A stretch of DNA of 64,000 nucleotides from Silene conica (GCA_029255685.2 CM055312.2:69578792-69642791), one strand, 5' to 3'; shown: positions 34,992 to 47,267, numbered from the stretch's first letter. Notes: a model not told the origin generated them from the letters alone. Program-made: numbers and translations.

Positions 34992-36740
34992 TGCCCCGAA
35001 CACGCTACTTTGTGCTTTTCTTTCTATTTTGTAGGAATAAGCTGGAAAGTAGTGAAAACCAAGCTCAAACAGTCCTGAGTAAACCGAGCTCAAAAAATCC
35101 TGAGTACATAGATTTAGAAGATGGAGAGACGGAACAGAATCCACGAGCATTGGGAAACGTGCAACCACCCTGAAGTCCAAGTGAAAGGTTATTCTGAAGA
35201 TGAACGAGAGCTGTCAGAGAAGAAGTGTTCGATCGACATCTGCTAATAGTCGATCGACTGATTTTGGACGAAGAAGTGATCGATCGAGGAATGCACTGAC
35301 TCGATCGATAGTTGTTGAAATGGAAGCCATCGATCTAAGTTATTTTACTCGATCGAGGAGATTGAGGTTGATTTGGCTCGATCGAGAGGTCTGAATTTCT
35401 CGATCGAGCAGATTCTTTCGGATGGGCTTTAATTACGTTGAGCTTTGTAACACTCCGGCCCAAACCTAGGACCGAAAATGTTAGCCACGGTAGCTCGCCA
35501 GGCTGTGTACATGACCCACAGATCAACACGAGTCCTTTCTAGCGTATTTTGTCCTCACTCATGCGCATCCCGTGAACCTTCTCAGGAGGTCACCCATCCT
35601 AAGACTACTCCCATCCAAGAACGCTTAAATGTGAAATTATTTTGCATGGATAACCAGAAAAGAAAGTGCACTTTGTTGATATGAGTTGTACTTTCAATCC
35701 CTTTAAGCACTAGTCATATAAGCCTATCAATGGATCTCTTCAAGGGTTACCCCACCCGAATATCATATTTGGTTCAATGGAGTATTACAAGCTTAGCCTA
35801 GATTATCGAGATAAGTTTAATCTCCACTATAAATAAGCTGATTAGGTCAGACTAATCAGCACTTACTTTCATACTTAGACTTTTACGCTTAGACTTTTAT
35901 AGACTTATTTTTCAGCAAACACTTTTTATCGCTTTTTAGATCATATTTTTTGCCAGACGTTGTTTTAGCCTCGATTTCCGTTATGATTTGTAATCATTCT
36001 TCTTCCCTTACTCTCATTGCTTTTACTTTAATTCTTATTCTCTTATTGTTGGTATTTCTTTGTTATCACAATCAGATTAGTTTATATCTTTCATTATGTC
36101 TTTTTATACTCTCATCTCAACTGTTAGTTTAGATCCCGCAGCCTTGTGTAACTAATTAATTCTAGTATATGTTGGCATGAGGGAAGCCATGGTAGTACAG
36201 TTGTAGGATTGACATGTTTAGTTAGTACTGCGATAAGGGTTGTTTGATGGCAATTGAACCGTAAAACTAGTCGATTGAGTGCACGCAGGAGACCATTTTA
36301 CTTAGTTAAACCTGACATAGATCGAAAGATTGGAAGGATGGACTTGCTTAATAACAATAGACTAAACCTAATAGAGCGAAAGCTATTTAAGGGTAGGGTG
36401 ATTTGAGATCGAAAGGAGATAATCGCTACCCTCCTTATTAAAGATCGACTGACCTAGTTAATCTGATAAGCGTAATACCATGGTGACCCGATTCCTGACA
36501 TATTCCCTTCTCCCTTGGTCAGACTTAATAACTCCTTGCTTTATTTCTCTTTGATTTCTCTCTTTTAATTCTCATCTTAGTTTAGATAAAAACAAATCAA
36601 AACCCCCCAATTTGTGACTAATAAACAGACTAGGTTGCATATATATAGATATTACCTCGCTGTGGGATTCGACCCTACTTCCATTAGCTATTAGTTAATA
36701 GACTTAGGTTTATTTTTTTTGGTGTATATGACACGCATCA
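34992..36740 (+). mobile_element. LTR of a second Ty3/gypsy-like family
   Basis: Starts TGCCCCGAACACG at the edge of the Tekay-like pol piece and ends GGTGTATATGACACGCATCA. The last ~200 bases, with GGGATTCGACCCTA before the end, match the minus-strand LTR that starts at 63701. The 3' end style resembles Tat/Athila-group LTRs, but the clade is uncertain. I found no matching target duplication. A Cassandra-type solo LTR lies inside. A cluster of CGATCGA phrases occupies 35229-35410. Confidence 0.5.
35441..35794 (-). mobile_element. Cassandra-type solo LTR with 5S rRNA homology
   Basis: A 344-base LTR at 35446-35789, TG...CA, between 5-bp duplications AGCTT (35441-35445 and 35790-35794). On the minus strand, about 35585-35627 contains TTAAGCGTTCTTGG and AGGATGGGTGACCTCCTGAG, which match the second half of plant 5S rRNA, including its internal Pol III promoter region. 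Carrying 5S sequence in the LTR is the hallmark of Cassandra TRIM elements. Only one LTR is present, as expected after recombination between two. Confidence 0.85.
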
Positions 36741-37420
36741 TCGGCCGAGCCATCCCCACTCGGTCGAGTACTCCCTACTCGGCCAAGTGACCCTATCAGT
36801 CAAGATTCGTGAAGGGGAAACGCCTTTCACTACGCATCACATAGCCTATATGCATACTATCATCACATAACCACCAGAAACACATGCTTTAAATATTCGC
36901 AAAATCTCATATCAATGATACCACTTCGTTTCACATATTCCGTTCACAATTCCACACATCCATCAAAATATATATCATGCACAAAGTTACCCTTAGTGAC
37001 CAAATAGAATGTATGTAAGCAAATTCGCGGTTTCAGGACGTCTCCCAAACAGTTGAAGTAGCCTCACACACTCCTACTTGGGTTCATTTTATTTAGACAC
37101 ATCTAAGTTCATTAGGTTCATCATTGGTTCAAGTTCCAAGACCGTCGCTCTGATACCATTTGTAACAACATCATAACCTAACGCCTTTAAGAAGGACCCT
37201 TAGACTATGACAGTGCCACCATCTTGGTTACCCGAGGTATAATATCAAAGAAAAGGCGCAAGCAACTTATTATTAATATAGTAGTGACGTACAACTGTCT
37301 CAAATTGAAATAATAAATGTAGAGTCTGCGGAAGCTAAAAGTTAGGTGGTTATTTGTAAATTTGAATATAATCGGTTGTAATTTGTAAAAAATGGAACAT
37401 ATTAGGTGGTAATTCATAAT
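36741..37420 (-). mobile_element. Tekay-like remnant: leader, primer site, LTR edge
   Basis: A primer-binding site TGGTATCAGAGCGA reads on the minus strand at 37145-37158, and an LTR edge (TGTAACAAC on the plus strand) begins at 37161. It is probably the upstream end of the same minus-strand remnant seen at 22611-23089 and 34691-34991, or of a close relative. The LTR resembles the one at 60705-61867 (shared GTCTGCGGAAGCTA). It is broken. A short CTCGGCCGAG-type repeat lies at 36741-36800. Confidence 0.65.
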
Positions 37421-37980
37421 TTTCTCATTATTTTGTTATTAATAACATCATATATAAGTTCGATTTTTTACGCGGTTACGCCGCTGAGTAACCAAACAAA
37501 ATCACATTTTTTTTAAAGTGAACTCGGGTAACGTGATAAAGGAAATACTAAATATGAAAATCTCAAAACTTATCATCATTTTGACATTATTTGATGATAA
37601 CATTATCTGAAACAAGATGTCGTTTAATTTGCACGAGTTTAAAACTAACATGCATCAATCTCATAGTCTCATACCCGACCCTCGTTGGATATGGGAGACC
37701 CATACCTTTTGGGTTTTTTGGGTACTTTAGTGTATAAACTAAGCACCCCCTTTAGTATCCTGGTCTCTGAAACGGATAAATTGATCATCACTCCGTCGAG
37801 TCGAGATATATTGAATTCAATTTGGGTTGATGGTTCCTAGCTCGCTATAATGCACGTCCAAGTACAATTTAAGTTTGACTAGTTTCCACACTAACCCAAA
37901 TAGAACTAAGATGAGTAGCCAACTTAAAATCCATGAAAACAACATCAAAATTTGAACAAAGGTACATCTAAACAAACACA
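37421..37980. other. Intergenic stretch without recognised features
   Basis: AT-rich sequence between the LTR remnant and the Mutator-like element. No supported frame, repeat or element end. Confidence 0.4.
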
Positions 37981-38928
37981 AATTCTTATGAGTTAATTAT
38001 AAATTACTCCCTTTTAAGTTGCAGTTTTCTAAACTTACTCCCTTATATGTTTGTTTTTTTAAATTACTCCCTTAAGTTGACCTCAGGCCAAAAGTTGCTA
38101 CCAAGCTAGTTCTCAGGTGAAAAAAATAAGTAAATGGGCGAAATTGCCCTTCGAAAAAACTACTCTCATATCTCTTCATTCTTTTCCTCCTCTCCTAGAT
38201 CCACCTTTTTGCCACCGACCACCGCACAATCCCCACCACCACGCCGCCGTCACCCCAGCGACCTCTCTCCCACTACCTGACGTACAACAATGCCCCATCG
38301 CACGCGCCACAATCCTCATCTGAATTTGTCGACAACAAGCAACACCTCACTCCCTTCCCCACCTAATACACCAACGACTATCCAAACTGGCCCCACCTAT
38401 GTCGGTATAAATTCAAAAGGCTAGATCTACAAAAAAAAGTCACAAATTCAAAAAGCTGCTCCGACAATCTTGTGGGTAAAATTATAGCCCAAAATCGGTT
38501 TCGTCAATGTTTTTCGTGATTGAATCACCAATGATGTCGCACATTGGAGGTGGTCGTTATTGGCAACAAACGCAAAAGGGTCGAGAACGGAAAGATAGGG
38601 GCGGATGACGGGGTTCTTACGAGGAAGGAGAACGGCGGTTGGTGAGGTGTTGGAGAGGAAAGACGGGGTGGTGGATGGTGGGATAGTTGAGGAGATAATG
38701 GAGGAAAATGGGTGACTTTAACCGTCAGGGGTATTTTTGTCAAGAATGTAGAGAAATGGAGGGAAAATTCAAAAAGAAACGGAAATACTCACCGAAGTTG
38801 GAAAATGGTAGCAACTTTTGGCCTGAGATCAACGTAAGGGGGTAATTTAAAAAAACAAACATATAAGGGAGTAAGTTTAGAAAATTGCAACTTAAAAGGG
38901 AGTAATTTATAATTAACTCAATTCTTAT
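37981..38928. mobile_element. Non-autonomous Mutator-like element
   Basis: A 930-base element at 37990-38919 with ~115-base terminal inverted repeats starting GAGTTAATTATAAATTACTC. It is flanked by a perfect 9-bp target duplication AATTCTTAT (37981-37989 and 38920-38928), the length typical of Mutator-like elements. The interior is GC-richer, with Pro/Thr-rich coding potential but no recognised domain, as in Pack-MULEs that carry host gene pieces. No transposase is encoded. Confidence 0.9.
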
Positions 38929-39108
38929 TTGCAACGACACTATCCGTCGCAAGCTTGTGACGGATACCGTTTCCTCTCACAAAATAGCCACTTTTTCTCT
39001 CTCTCAAACACTATTCATGTGGTCCCCTTTTTCCACTACTCATTTTGTATCCATTTTATCTCACAAAATATCCGTCACAAATGGTGACCCGTCGCAAGCA
39101 AGACTTAC
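38922..39108. mobile_element. MITE next to the HCS1 start
   Basis: About 187 bases with imperfect inverted ends (TCTTATTTGCAACGAC against TCTTGCTTGCGACGGG) and internal TATCCGTC / GACGGATA pairs. A relative lies in HCS1 intron 8 (44899-45280). It ends about 145 bases before the HCS1 ATG, so it may form part of the promoter or 5' UTR. The Mutator-like element's target duplication overlaps its left edge. Confidence 0.65.
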
Positions 39109-39251
39109 CAACAAACAAAGGTCAACCCGAACCCAACCCAATATATCCTAGCTAGTGTCCTAGCCTCGGAAACTGATAAATTGGTGCTCAACTGCTCACC
39201 CCGCGGAACTACCGCCAGGCGCCAACCGGTATCCAAAAAAAGACACTCTTG

Positions 39252-42200
39252 ATGCCGTTACGCGCCCTCGTTCCCAACCTTCAACTATCCATACTCTCTC
39301 GCCAACACAAACTCCCTCCTTCAAAATCCAAACCCTTGGTCTCACTTCTCTCATCCCCCATGCAATCTCAACCGCTCACTTTACTCCTCGCCGGGAAATC
39401 AATGGCGGAGATTCAATTTGCCACCTCTCTCATCTCCAACAACTCTCTCAAGCTTGCTGATCACTCTAACCTTCATCTCCGTCTTCATTCCAAGGCCAAT
39501 ACCTCCGATGATAATACGCCGTCGTTTCATGTCGATTCCTACTTTAATTCTCTCTCTACCACGCGTTTTGGCCGCTTTCTCCTCTGCTCTCCTCGCTTGC
39601 CTTCCACTCACGACGTCGTTTCTCAGTTCGTCTTTTTTTTTTTTTTTTTTTTTTTTTCATTTTTTCATTTCTTATAAATACTGTTTTTATATTAGATTAC
39701 TATGTTTTCAATATTTAGTTACTTCATTGAACACATGTTTGAAATTGACTCGAACGGAAAGATTAATTAATTGTTATCATGTTTATGCTCAGGAACTTCG
39801 AGAAGCTTCCCTTTGGAGCAGTTTGTGTAGCTGATGTTCAATTCAAAGGACGAGGTTTGAGCTCAGATTAACTCTACTTCATATTTATTTTCTTAATTGT
39901 TAGTGTTTTTATATTTGCTATAATTTCTGGTTAGCCAAATTGTTTGCACTAGATCATATTCCTTGTATATAGCAGTTTAAGCAATAACAAGTTTATACAC
40001 AATCGTTCTCGTTTATTTAGTACTTCTGCACAGAGTTCATGAGCTAGTAGTTTGAGCTTTCAGACCAAGTGTTCAGGCTTTTAACTTGTAAGCAAAGATC
40101 TCGAGCTTGAACCTGTTGTACATATAATTCGTTGAATAATTTATTTCATTTTTCCATTTGCAAGAAGTTGCGCTCATAATCGATAATTTCAACTAGTATA
40201 AGACGAATTTGTAGTTTTTATGTTTGGTCTAATTTGTGTTTAGTCAATTTTGTTTCTTTATATCCACTAGATCATACTCTCTGGCTACAAGTAGTAACAA
40301 GGTCATACAACCTGCCTAGTTTATTTAAAGCTTTACACTTTCGTTATAGTTTTTGATCTCGTATGGATTTTGTGTTTTTTTTCTTATACATTTTTGTGCT
40401 AATCGTTTAGACATAGTGTTTGCGCTTTGAGACAAAGTACTTTGGCTTGTATAAAGTGCTCTTGAACACATTTAGATTTTGTTTGAAACAGTCGCTGAGC
40501 TTTTAGAGCTTTGGACAAATGTTTGAGCATTGACCAAAGATTAGGAGCATGGACTGGTTGCACATGTTGGATGTATGATCATTTTTTTCATCGGCAAAGA
40601 TGACACTCATAGTTGATAATTTCAATTAGTACAGCATGGAATTTCGAACTAGAAAACAACCCTGTAATTTAAATGTTAAGATGTTTCAAACAGTTCCAAC
40701 ATACTATATTGATTATTCACTGCACAAATTGCTCGAAATTTATCACTGGCAGAAATTGTATGTGCTACATATGTATGCATAAATTTGATGTTTTGTCATG
40801 CTAGACTGAGTTTGAGACACATATGGAATCGTTAGAGTACGTTTGAGGGTGTTATTGCTTACTCGAATTGAATATTTAAAATCATTTGTGTAGTCATGCT
40901 TTCAGCATCAAATGCAAATTTCCATTGGGCCCGAAATTGCAATTTGGTAGAGTTCGATAAAAAAAAAAATACTCCGTAGAAGGTAGTTTCTTGCAGAAGT
41001 AGTAGTTAGGAAAATGGTCTATATACAAGGCAGTGTTTTCAAAAGAAAACCTCTTGTTAGATTAGTTAATAATGCAACTTAGAAATATGCTGATTGAAGT
41101 GCTTCACATATGTGTAGGACGGTCAAAAAATGTGTGGGAATCTCCACCAGGTTGTCTTATGTTTTCATTTGCCGTACAGATGGAGAATGGTGGAATCGTG
41201 CCTTTGGTACAATATGTAGCATCACTTGCTTTTACAGAGGCGATAAATCATCTTTGCGCTAAAATGGTAAGGTACAAGTTCGTGATGGATATATGTTGAA
41301 GAAGGAATTTGTCAGTGTATGTTGTTGTATGCTAGTATTGTTCAGATACATTTGCTGACTTTGGAAATAATCATACTAGCTTAATGGCTTCAGTGCGAAA
41401 AATTATTTCTTTAGCGTTTTGAACATTGCATAGCCACTGCATAAGTGGCTTCTGCTGAAAAGATTAAACACTAGTTTCTAAGCTGCTAAAAGGAACCTTC
41501 ACGCGTCTACCTTATGTTTTTATTTGGGTTGATGAATACATTTCAACTGTAAGTAGTGTTGGTAGTTCTTACAGAGTTGGGGCTTGTCGGTCCTGTTTAT
41601 CAACATCCGTTTTCTAAATTATCAACTCAATGATAAGTTTTGAAATATTAGGGCTCTAGAAACTAGATGGTTGTAACGGAGCACGTAAGTGTTTTTCTGC
41701 CAAGCCTGTTGATTAGATTATCAGATGGACAAACACTTCGTACTTAGATAGTTATATTGTGTATAAGGAATGCCCTATAACTAGCCTACTATGGAGTATC
41801 AATTATCGAACATTGCTAGTATGTACTAGTAAAATTTAGCACGCCCTAATGATGTAGAATTGAACACTTGTGGGGATTGAGGTCATCATCTGTTTTCTTG
41901 CCTTTTGCCAACATGGCGAGGTAGTCCTCTTGTGATGCTGATTAGAGTTATTATTTCGGCAATTTTCTTAAATGAAGCGTGTGATTTTCAGGGCTTGCCA
42001 CAACTTGAGATCAAAATAAAGTGGCCAAATGATCTTTACTTGAATGGCCTCAAAGTTGGCGGCGTTTTGTGCACCTCATCCTATAAGTCAAAGAGATTCA
42101 ATATTAGTGTGGGTAAGTACGAATATTTGCGATCCAACTCCAATTAAATTTCTTTTCCAAGTTTTTTGAATTTGTTTTGTTTGTGTATGACATGAATAAT

Positions 42201-45200
42201 TGCTTGTCAAACATACATCCGCACTTATGGCATTGTCATATTGAAGTATATATTTTCAGGCATAGGTGTTAATGTTGATAATAGGCAACCAACAACTTGC
42301 TTGAATGAGAGGCTGCACGAAATCACCTCAAAAGATCTCCAGCTACGCAAAGAAGACATTTTAGGTTCCTTCTTCGAAAAGTTTGAGATGCTCTTTGAGG
42401 TTTTAATAACGCAAGGTAATTTGAAGTTAATTTGTACTTTTTACGTCATTTGTAAATCATCTTAAGACTTTAAATCCCTCATTTATATTAATGAAATCCG
42501 ATGGAAAAGGTTTTGAAGTATTTTCTGACAAAAATTCAGGTTGGCTAGTAATCTAGAATTACTAATTTGTTACTGACCATCCAGTTTATCCATTCCTTAT
42601 TTTTTGGTAAGCCATTTGTAATCATCTTAAGACTTTAAATCCCTTATCTATATCGATGAAATCCTATGGAAAAGGTTGGAAGTATTTTCTGACTAAAATT
42701 CAGGTTAGCTAGAAATCTAGAATCACTAATTTGATACTGACTATCTAGTTTATCCATTCCTTATTTCTTGGTGGAAGTGTGTTACTATCGTCATAACTCA
42801 TGAATCATGTCTCCAGAGACTAAAATGATTTTCCGAAGAAACTAACTTTGGATGTGGCCAGAGAGGAGGTGAAAAAGATCGATTTTCACTCAAATATATT
42901 TGACGATTTGCTAGGGAGCGTCATCCTTACTCATTATGAGATCAGAATCTTGTACACGTTGATCGCATTAGAAGGTGTTGTCTAATAATGCCCATTATTT
43001 CGTGGCTACAAAACTAAGGTTTGTTTCAGTCCAATCCGAGCCACATTTTAAACTTAGGTTTCACATATTTTGGTTTAGTTAGCTGAGCTATATTCTACAC
43101 TGCTTCCAATGTACTATCTGCAATTGACACTAAACTACGCCCATATTGAATCGGCTTATATATTTGTGGGCCACGGTTAGTTTGGTGTTGATTGGTGGGA
43201 GTAGTTTGGAAGATGGTTGCTGAAAGAATGAAGCCTTAGTGTGAAGGATCTTATCCCGGAGATGATGAATTAAGGAAGGTGCATTCAGTGCATCACTGTC
43301 TCTAATTATTTGAGTGTTCATATTTGATGATACCTACCGAAACTTCAGATAATCTACATGATAAGAAATTTGGTTGGAAAAAGAAAAACAAGTCTCTTGA
43401 TGTAGATTGTAGACATGCTGCTAGCAAAGTATATTATACATTTAATTTGTATTTGAGCTGCCTTCATATTTGATCCGAACGAAGCTTCACTTATTGACAT
43501 GAAGCCTGATACTATGCACCTACTGATCTTTATATCCTTTTGGACTAAATATATTTGTAACAACATTGACCAATCTCTTCTCTGAATAACCGTGATTTTT
43601 TGCATGGCTTTTCAGGTTTCCAGCCTATGGAGGAACTTTACTACAAGACATGGTTGCATAGGTTAGAAATGATTCAGAAGTTTGCATTGTCTAGAACTTA
43701 TCTCTTATAAAAAATTTGGGGACCAATTCTTAATCGTCTTTTTCTGCCTTTTCTTGCTTGATTGAATTTTAATACATAATATTGTGATCATTGCTGCTGT
43801 CTCTTGCTGAAAATACTAAGGTATCATACTAGCGTTTTCCTGTTTGACTGAACAATCGAAAAACTATTTCATTATCTTATTTTTTTTTATGGTGGTCCAA
43901 TAGGCAGAACAGAAGCCACTAGGACATTAAATTGAACTTCTTTCCCCATGGGTGGTTGTGCTAGTCGTATTTGTTATCAACATCTAGGACAAATGTGGAA
44001 TTTAATACTGTTTCCATTCAGTTATCATGAAGATGACCTGGTAAATACGTGGACTGATGTCACTGTTAGCGGTCATTGGGTTTAATTTTCTTTGTTGATT
44101 AAACTCACTTGAAGCTTACTTGCTCCTGTTGCATCTGCTGCTGATTAGCATTCTCAACTCAATGCCTTGCTTAATTGCTTGCAGCGGACAAAGAGTTACC
44201 ATACAGGACATTTGTGACGGTCAGACAGTTGATAATGTTGTTACTATTCAGGTATAAATCAAGGTCATACGTAAACAGTTGATGTCCTCCAATCATTTTT
44301 GAAACTACATTATGAGATAATATTCAGTTGCAATGGACAGTAGAATATAACTAGACGAATTTTACTGTATTTTGGCTTATGCTATAACGTTTGCCCCTTC
44401 GTCCTATGCATGTGTTCAATGCTACTCATTACAGTTTCACTTACTAAGGTAGAGCTCCAAAGCACCCATGTTTATCAAATCATATTGTACTTTATTAGTT
44501 TATTTACTTGTAGGGATTGACGTCCACCGGATATTTAATGGGATTTGGAGATGACGGTCAATTGTGTGAGCTTCACCCTGACGGCAATAGGTATCCAGTT
44601 TTATATATTTATTTGATGTTCTTTTCAATGCTGCAAAAACCTGTGTATTGTTTATCCATATGCAATTACAGATTAACAGTAATATTTAATACATACCAGT
44701 TTGACTAGGTATACATTCAGTCATGGAGTATATAGATAAACTTGAGATAGGACGATTTCATGGCGCGGCTTCCATTAGCTACAAGATTCCACTTACTCAG
44801 TCTCCCAGTACGTTTGGAAATATAAACCATGAAAATTTGAAATTGATGTGTTTTGTTGAGTGTGAGGATAACAAATGAAAAGCTATATTTTTACACAACT
44901 TCTCATTGAAGACGGACACTATCCATCACAAGCTGAAGACGGATAGTGTCCCTCTCACAAAATGCAAGTGGGACGACCCATGAAATGCTCCATGTTAGGG
45001 TGCAAACCCATGTCCTACATCGGCAGTATAAAGATTAAATATCATCTTTATAATTGTCTTGAAAATATAATAGTACGAGACCTTTTGGGAAGGAGCCCAA
45101 GAGTAAATCCGTGAGGGCTTGGCCAAAAGCGGACAATATCGTACAATTATGGATATTGGACACTGGCGCAGAGGTACAACACGAGGTATTCACGCTTTCG

Positions 45201-45615
45201 CATAACACTCCATTTACCCCACTTGTTCTCCCACTTGCCTTGTTGTGAGAGGATATTATCCGTATTCAGCAAGACTCTTTGATATTTGTATTGGTTGTTT
45301 AAAAAGAAATATATCTATGACATTGATGTATTTGTTTGTTTTGAGAAGCCGTAATAGCTGTATGCCGTATTTTTATTTCGGGATTTCCAAGTATGATTTT
45401 TAATAGTTTGGACTTTGGATAATAGTTGAACCAGCCTTCATTATTTAAGAATTCTATGATTAAATTTCAATTCCGGAGAGTAAAGCAGTCTCTTAAGTCT
45501 TAACTGGGCATTATATTAGTTTTACTACATATTTAAGCAATTTAATTTATGTTTTAATATTCTGCTTTGCAGCTTGGACTTTTTCAAAGGACTTGTCCGA
45601 CAGAAGCTGAGCTGA
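39252..45615 (+). CDS. HCS1: Biotin--protein ligase (holocarboxylase synthetase)
   Basis: Nine coding exons with consistent phases: 39252-39625, 39793-39854, 41118-41266, 41992-42112, 42260-42415, 43616-43661, 44185-44251, 44514-44590 and 45573-45615. The product is 364 aa, close to Arabidopsis HCS1 as I recall it. It activates biotin to biotinyl-AMP and attaches it to carboxylases such as acetyl-CoA carboxylase. Visible signs: STHDVVSQ, the GRGRSKNVWESPPGCLMFS nucleotide/biotin loop, KIKWPNDLYLNGLKVGGVL, GIGVNVDN, and a C-terminal domain (GLTSTGYLMGFGDDGQL, LHPDGN). The first ~36 residues look like an organelle-targeting peptide. A second in-frame ATG at 39360 would give a shorter, probably cytosolic form, in line with the known dual targeting of plant HCS1. 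All splice phases fit, so the gene appears functional. Confidence 0.95.
42449..42776. repeat. Tandem duplication in HCS1 intron 5
   Basis: A block of about 155-160 bases containing CATCTTAAGACTTTAAATCC and GTTTATCCATTCCTTATTT occurs twice in a row with around 10% difference. It lies in the intron between 42415 and 43616. Confidence 0.85.
44899..45280. mobile_element. MITE in HCS1 intron 8, carrying a solo LTR
   Basis: Inverted ends GAAGACGGACACTATCC and (complement) TGAATACGGATAATATCC, plus CTCTCACAA phrases on both sides. It belongs to the family seen at 38922-39108. Its centre is interrupted by a 215-base solo LTR. Confidence 0.7.
44988..45212. mobile_element. Small solo LTR (TRIM-like) in the MITE
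   Basis: A 215-base sequence at 44993-45207 starts TGTTAGGGTG, ends CGCATAACA and is flanked by a perfect 5-bp duplication CTCCA (44988-44992 and 45208-45212). It has the length and TG...CA ends of an LTR from a miniature or non-autonomous LTR element; the family was not identified. Confidence 0.8.
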
Positions 45616-46418
45616 AGATTTAGTTGGAAATTTTTATTATTATCTAGAAGGTGAGCTATTATATTAGTCTTTAACAACAAAAGAGTATCTTTTTCTTTTA
45701 TTATCTTCAAAGCCTCGTGTTTTTTTTTTTGAGGTCTGCCGCTTCTGTCTTGCTGTACTGCCAACGACTCGACTCAACTCAACTCAATGATGTTGCATTT
45801 ATTTGAATAATTTGAACCGGATATACAATTATGTACTCCGTATTTATTATATTGGGTAATTAAACATTTAGATTTGTGGCGTGATTATTGTTTAATGATC
45901 TGATGGGTCCCGCTTAGAAAGATTTTGTATTGAATACTCGGTATGTAAAGTTGTAGATGTAGAAACACGCAAGCACCTTGCGCAAAGGAAGGTCTATTCT
46001 ATGGTCGGACATGGACGTGTGATTTAGTAGTAGTCTAGTAGAAAAGACAATGTATATGACGCATACTCATTGCTGTCTAAAACGGTCGTTCAGTGATTAA
46101 AGATAATAATAATCAAATAAGAATAATCTATTCACTTTTCTGTATTTTTTTTGTCTAAAATCTACTCTTATTTACATTTGGATACTATCATCCACAATTA
46201 CAGATGTTATTATTCACACAATTTATTTTATAGGTAAATGTTTTTGTTGTTGATGGGATGATGAGATACAAGTACAACTTAGGAGAATATAGTAACACAA
46301 ACACGACTTGTTAGGAAATGATCTATTTTCTCCCACTTGTCTTTATCTGTCTTCAGCTTGTTATGAATAGTATCGTCACAGACAGGATTCTTTGTTTTCG
46401 TATAGCCAATCCAAAATA
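45616..46418. other. HCS1 3' region and intergenic spacer
   Basis: Presumed HCS1 3' UTR, then AT-rich spacer. A partial relative of the MITE family (CCCACTTG...CTGTCTTCAGCTTGTTATGA) lies at about 46328-46390. No gene is seen. Confidence 0.45.
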
Positions 46419-46990
46419 CTGGTGTCTAGGGTGTTAACGAGCCGAGCCCAAGCTCGGCCTTGCTCAGCTTGTGCTCTATTAACAAATCTCGAACTCGAGC
46501 ATATCTTATCCGAGTTTGAAAAAAATGTGCTTGTTACAAAGCTTGCGAGCTTTAATACGAGCTTGAGTCAAGCTCGAGCTCGAGCCAAATCGAGCCTATA
46601 TAAAATTGTTTATTTTTTTTAATTTTTTTCTTTCGATATTTTCAATAACCAAGTTCGAAAATTTTATGTAAAAAATATTTAGCAAATCAACAAGATATTT
46701 GATGATATATATGCTACAAATATATAATAATGATAAAATATTTTTATAAAATATGAGCATATTTTTATAAAATATTAATTTCTTATGTAATCTCAAATGT
46801 TCGAGCCGCTCGCGAGCTTTTCGAGTCGAGCCAGCCTTTGCTCGGCTTGACTCGTTAAACTCTCAAACCGATCTCGAGCTTGAGTTGAGCCCGAGTCGAG
46901 CTCACACGACCCGAGCTTTGATCGAGTTGATCTCGAATTACTTGCGAGCTGTCTCGTCTCATAACTCTCATTAACAACCCAGCTGGTGTC
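46419..46990. mobile_element. hAT-type MITE rich in GAGCTCGAGC
   Basis: A 556-base element at 46427-46982 between perfect 8-bp duplications CTGGTGTC (46419-46426 and 46983-46990). Ends are TAGGGTGTTAACGAG and, as complement, CTGGGTTGTTAATGAG. Both arms are full of GAGCTCGAG-like palindromes around an AT-rich centre. The 8-bp duplication and end style indicate the hAT superfamily. No coding capacity. Confidence 0.88.
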
Positions 46991-46993
46991 TAT

Positions 46994-47267
46994 CAGGGGC
47001 GAACCCACCTAGTAGCAAGAGGTGACGACCGCTATCCTAAACTTAAAAAAATTGGTTTAAAAGACGGATTTTTGCTACCCAAATATTGTTAAATAATAAA
47101 TAAGTAAATGGTATCTCATTAAATATGCAATAAACAACTTGTGGTTCAATGGTAAATTTTTTGATTTTCTACCTATTTTCCACAAGTTTGAACCCACTAC
47201 TTGCATTTTTCCTTTTTAGTTTTTTTTTACTTACTACCCTAAATATTCATTCTTGGGATCGCTCCTG
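46994..47267. mobile_element. Second hAT-like MITE
   Basis: Inverted ends CAGGGGCGAACCCA and (complement) CAGGAGCGATCCCA match at 12 of 14 positions. Flanking octamers are only partly alike, so the assignment rests on the ends. It starts three bases after the previous element's target duplication. Confidence 0.5.

Noticed and set aside
35585-35627. A functional 5S rRNA gene
   Set aside because: Only the second half matches well, and it lies within an LTR with its own target duplication.
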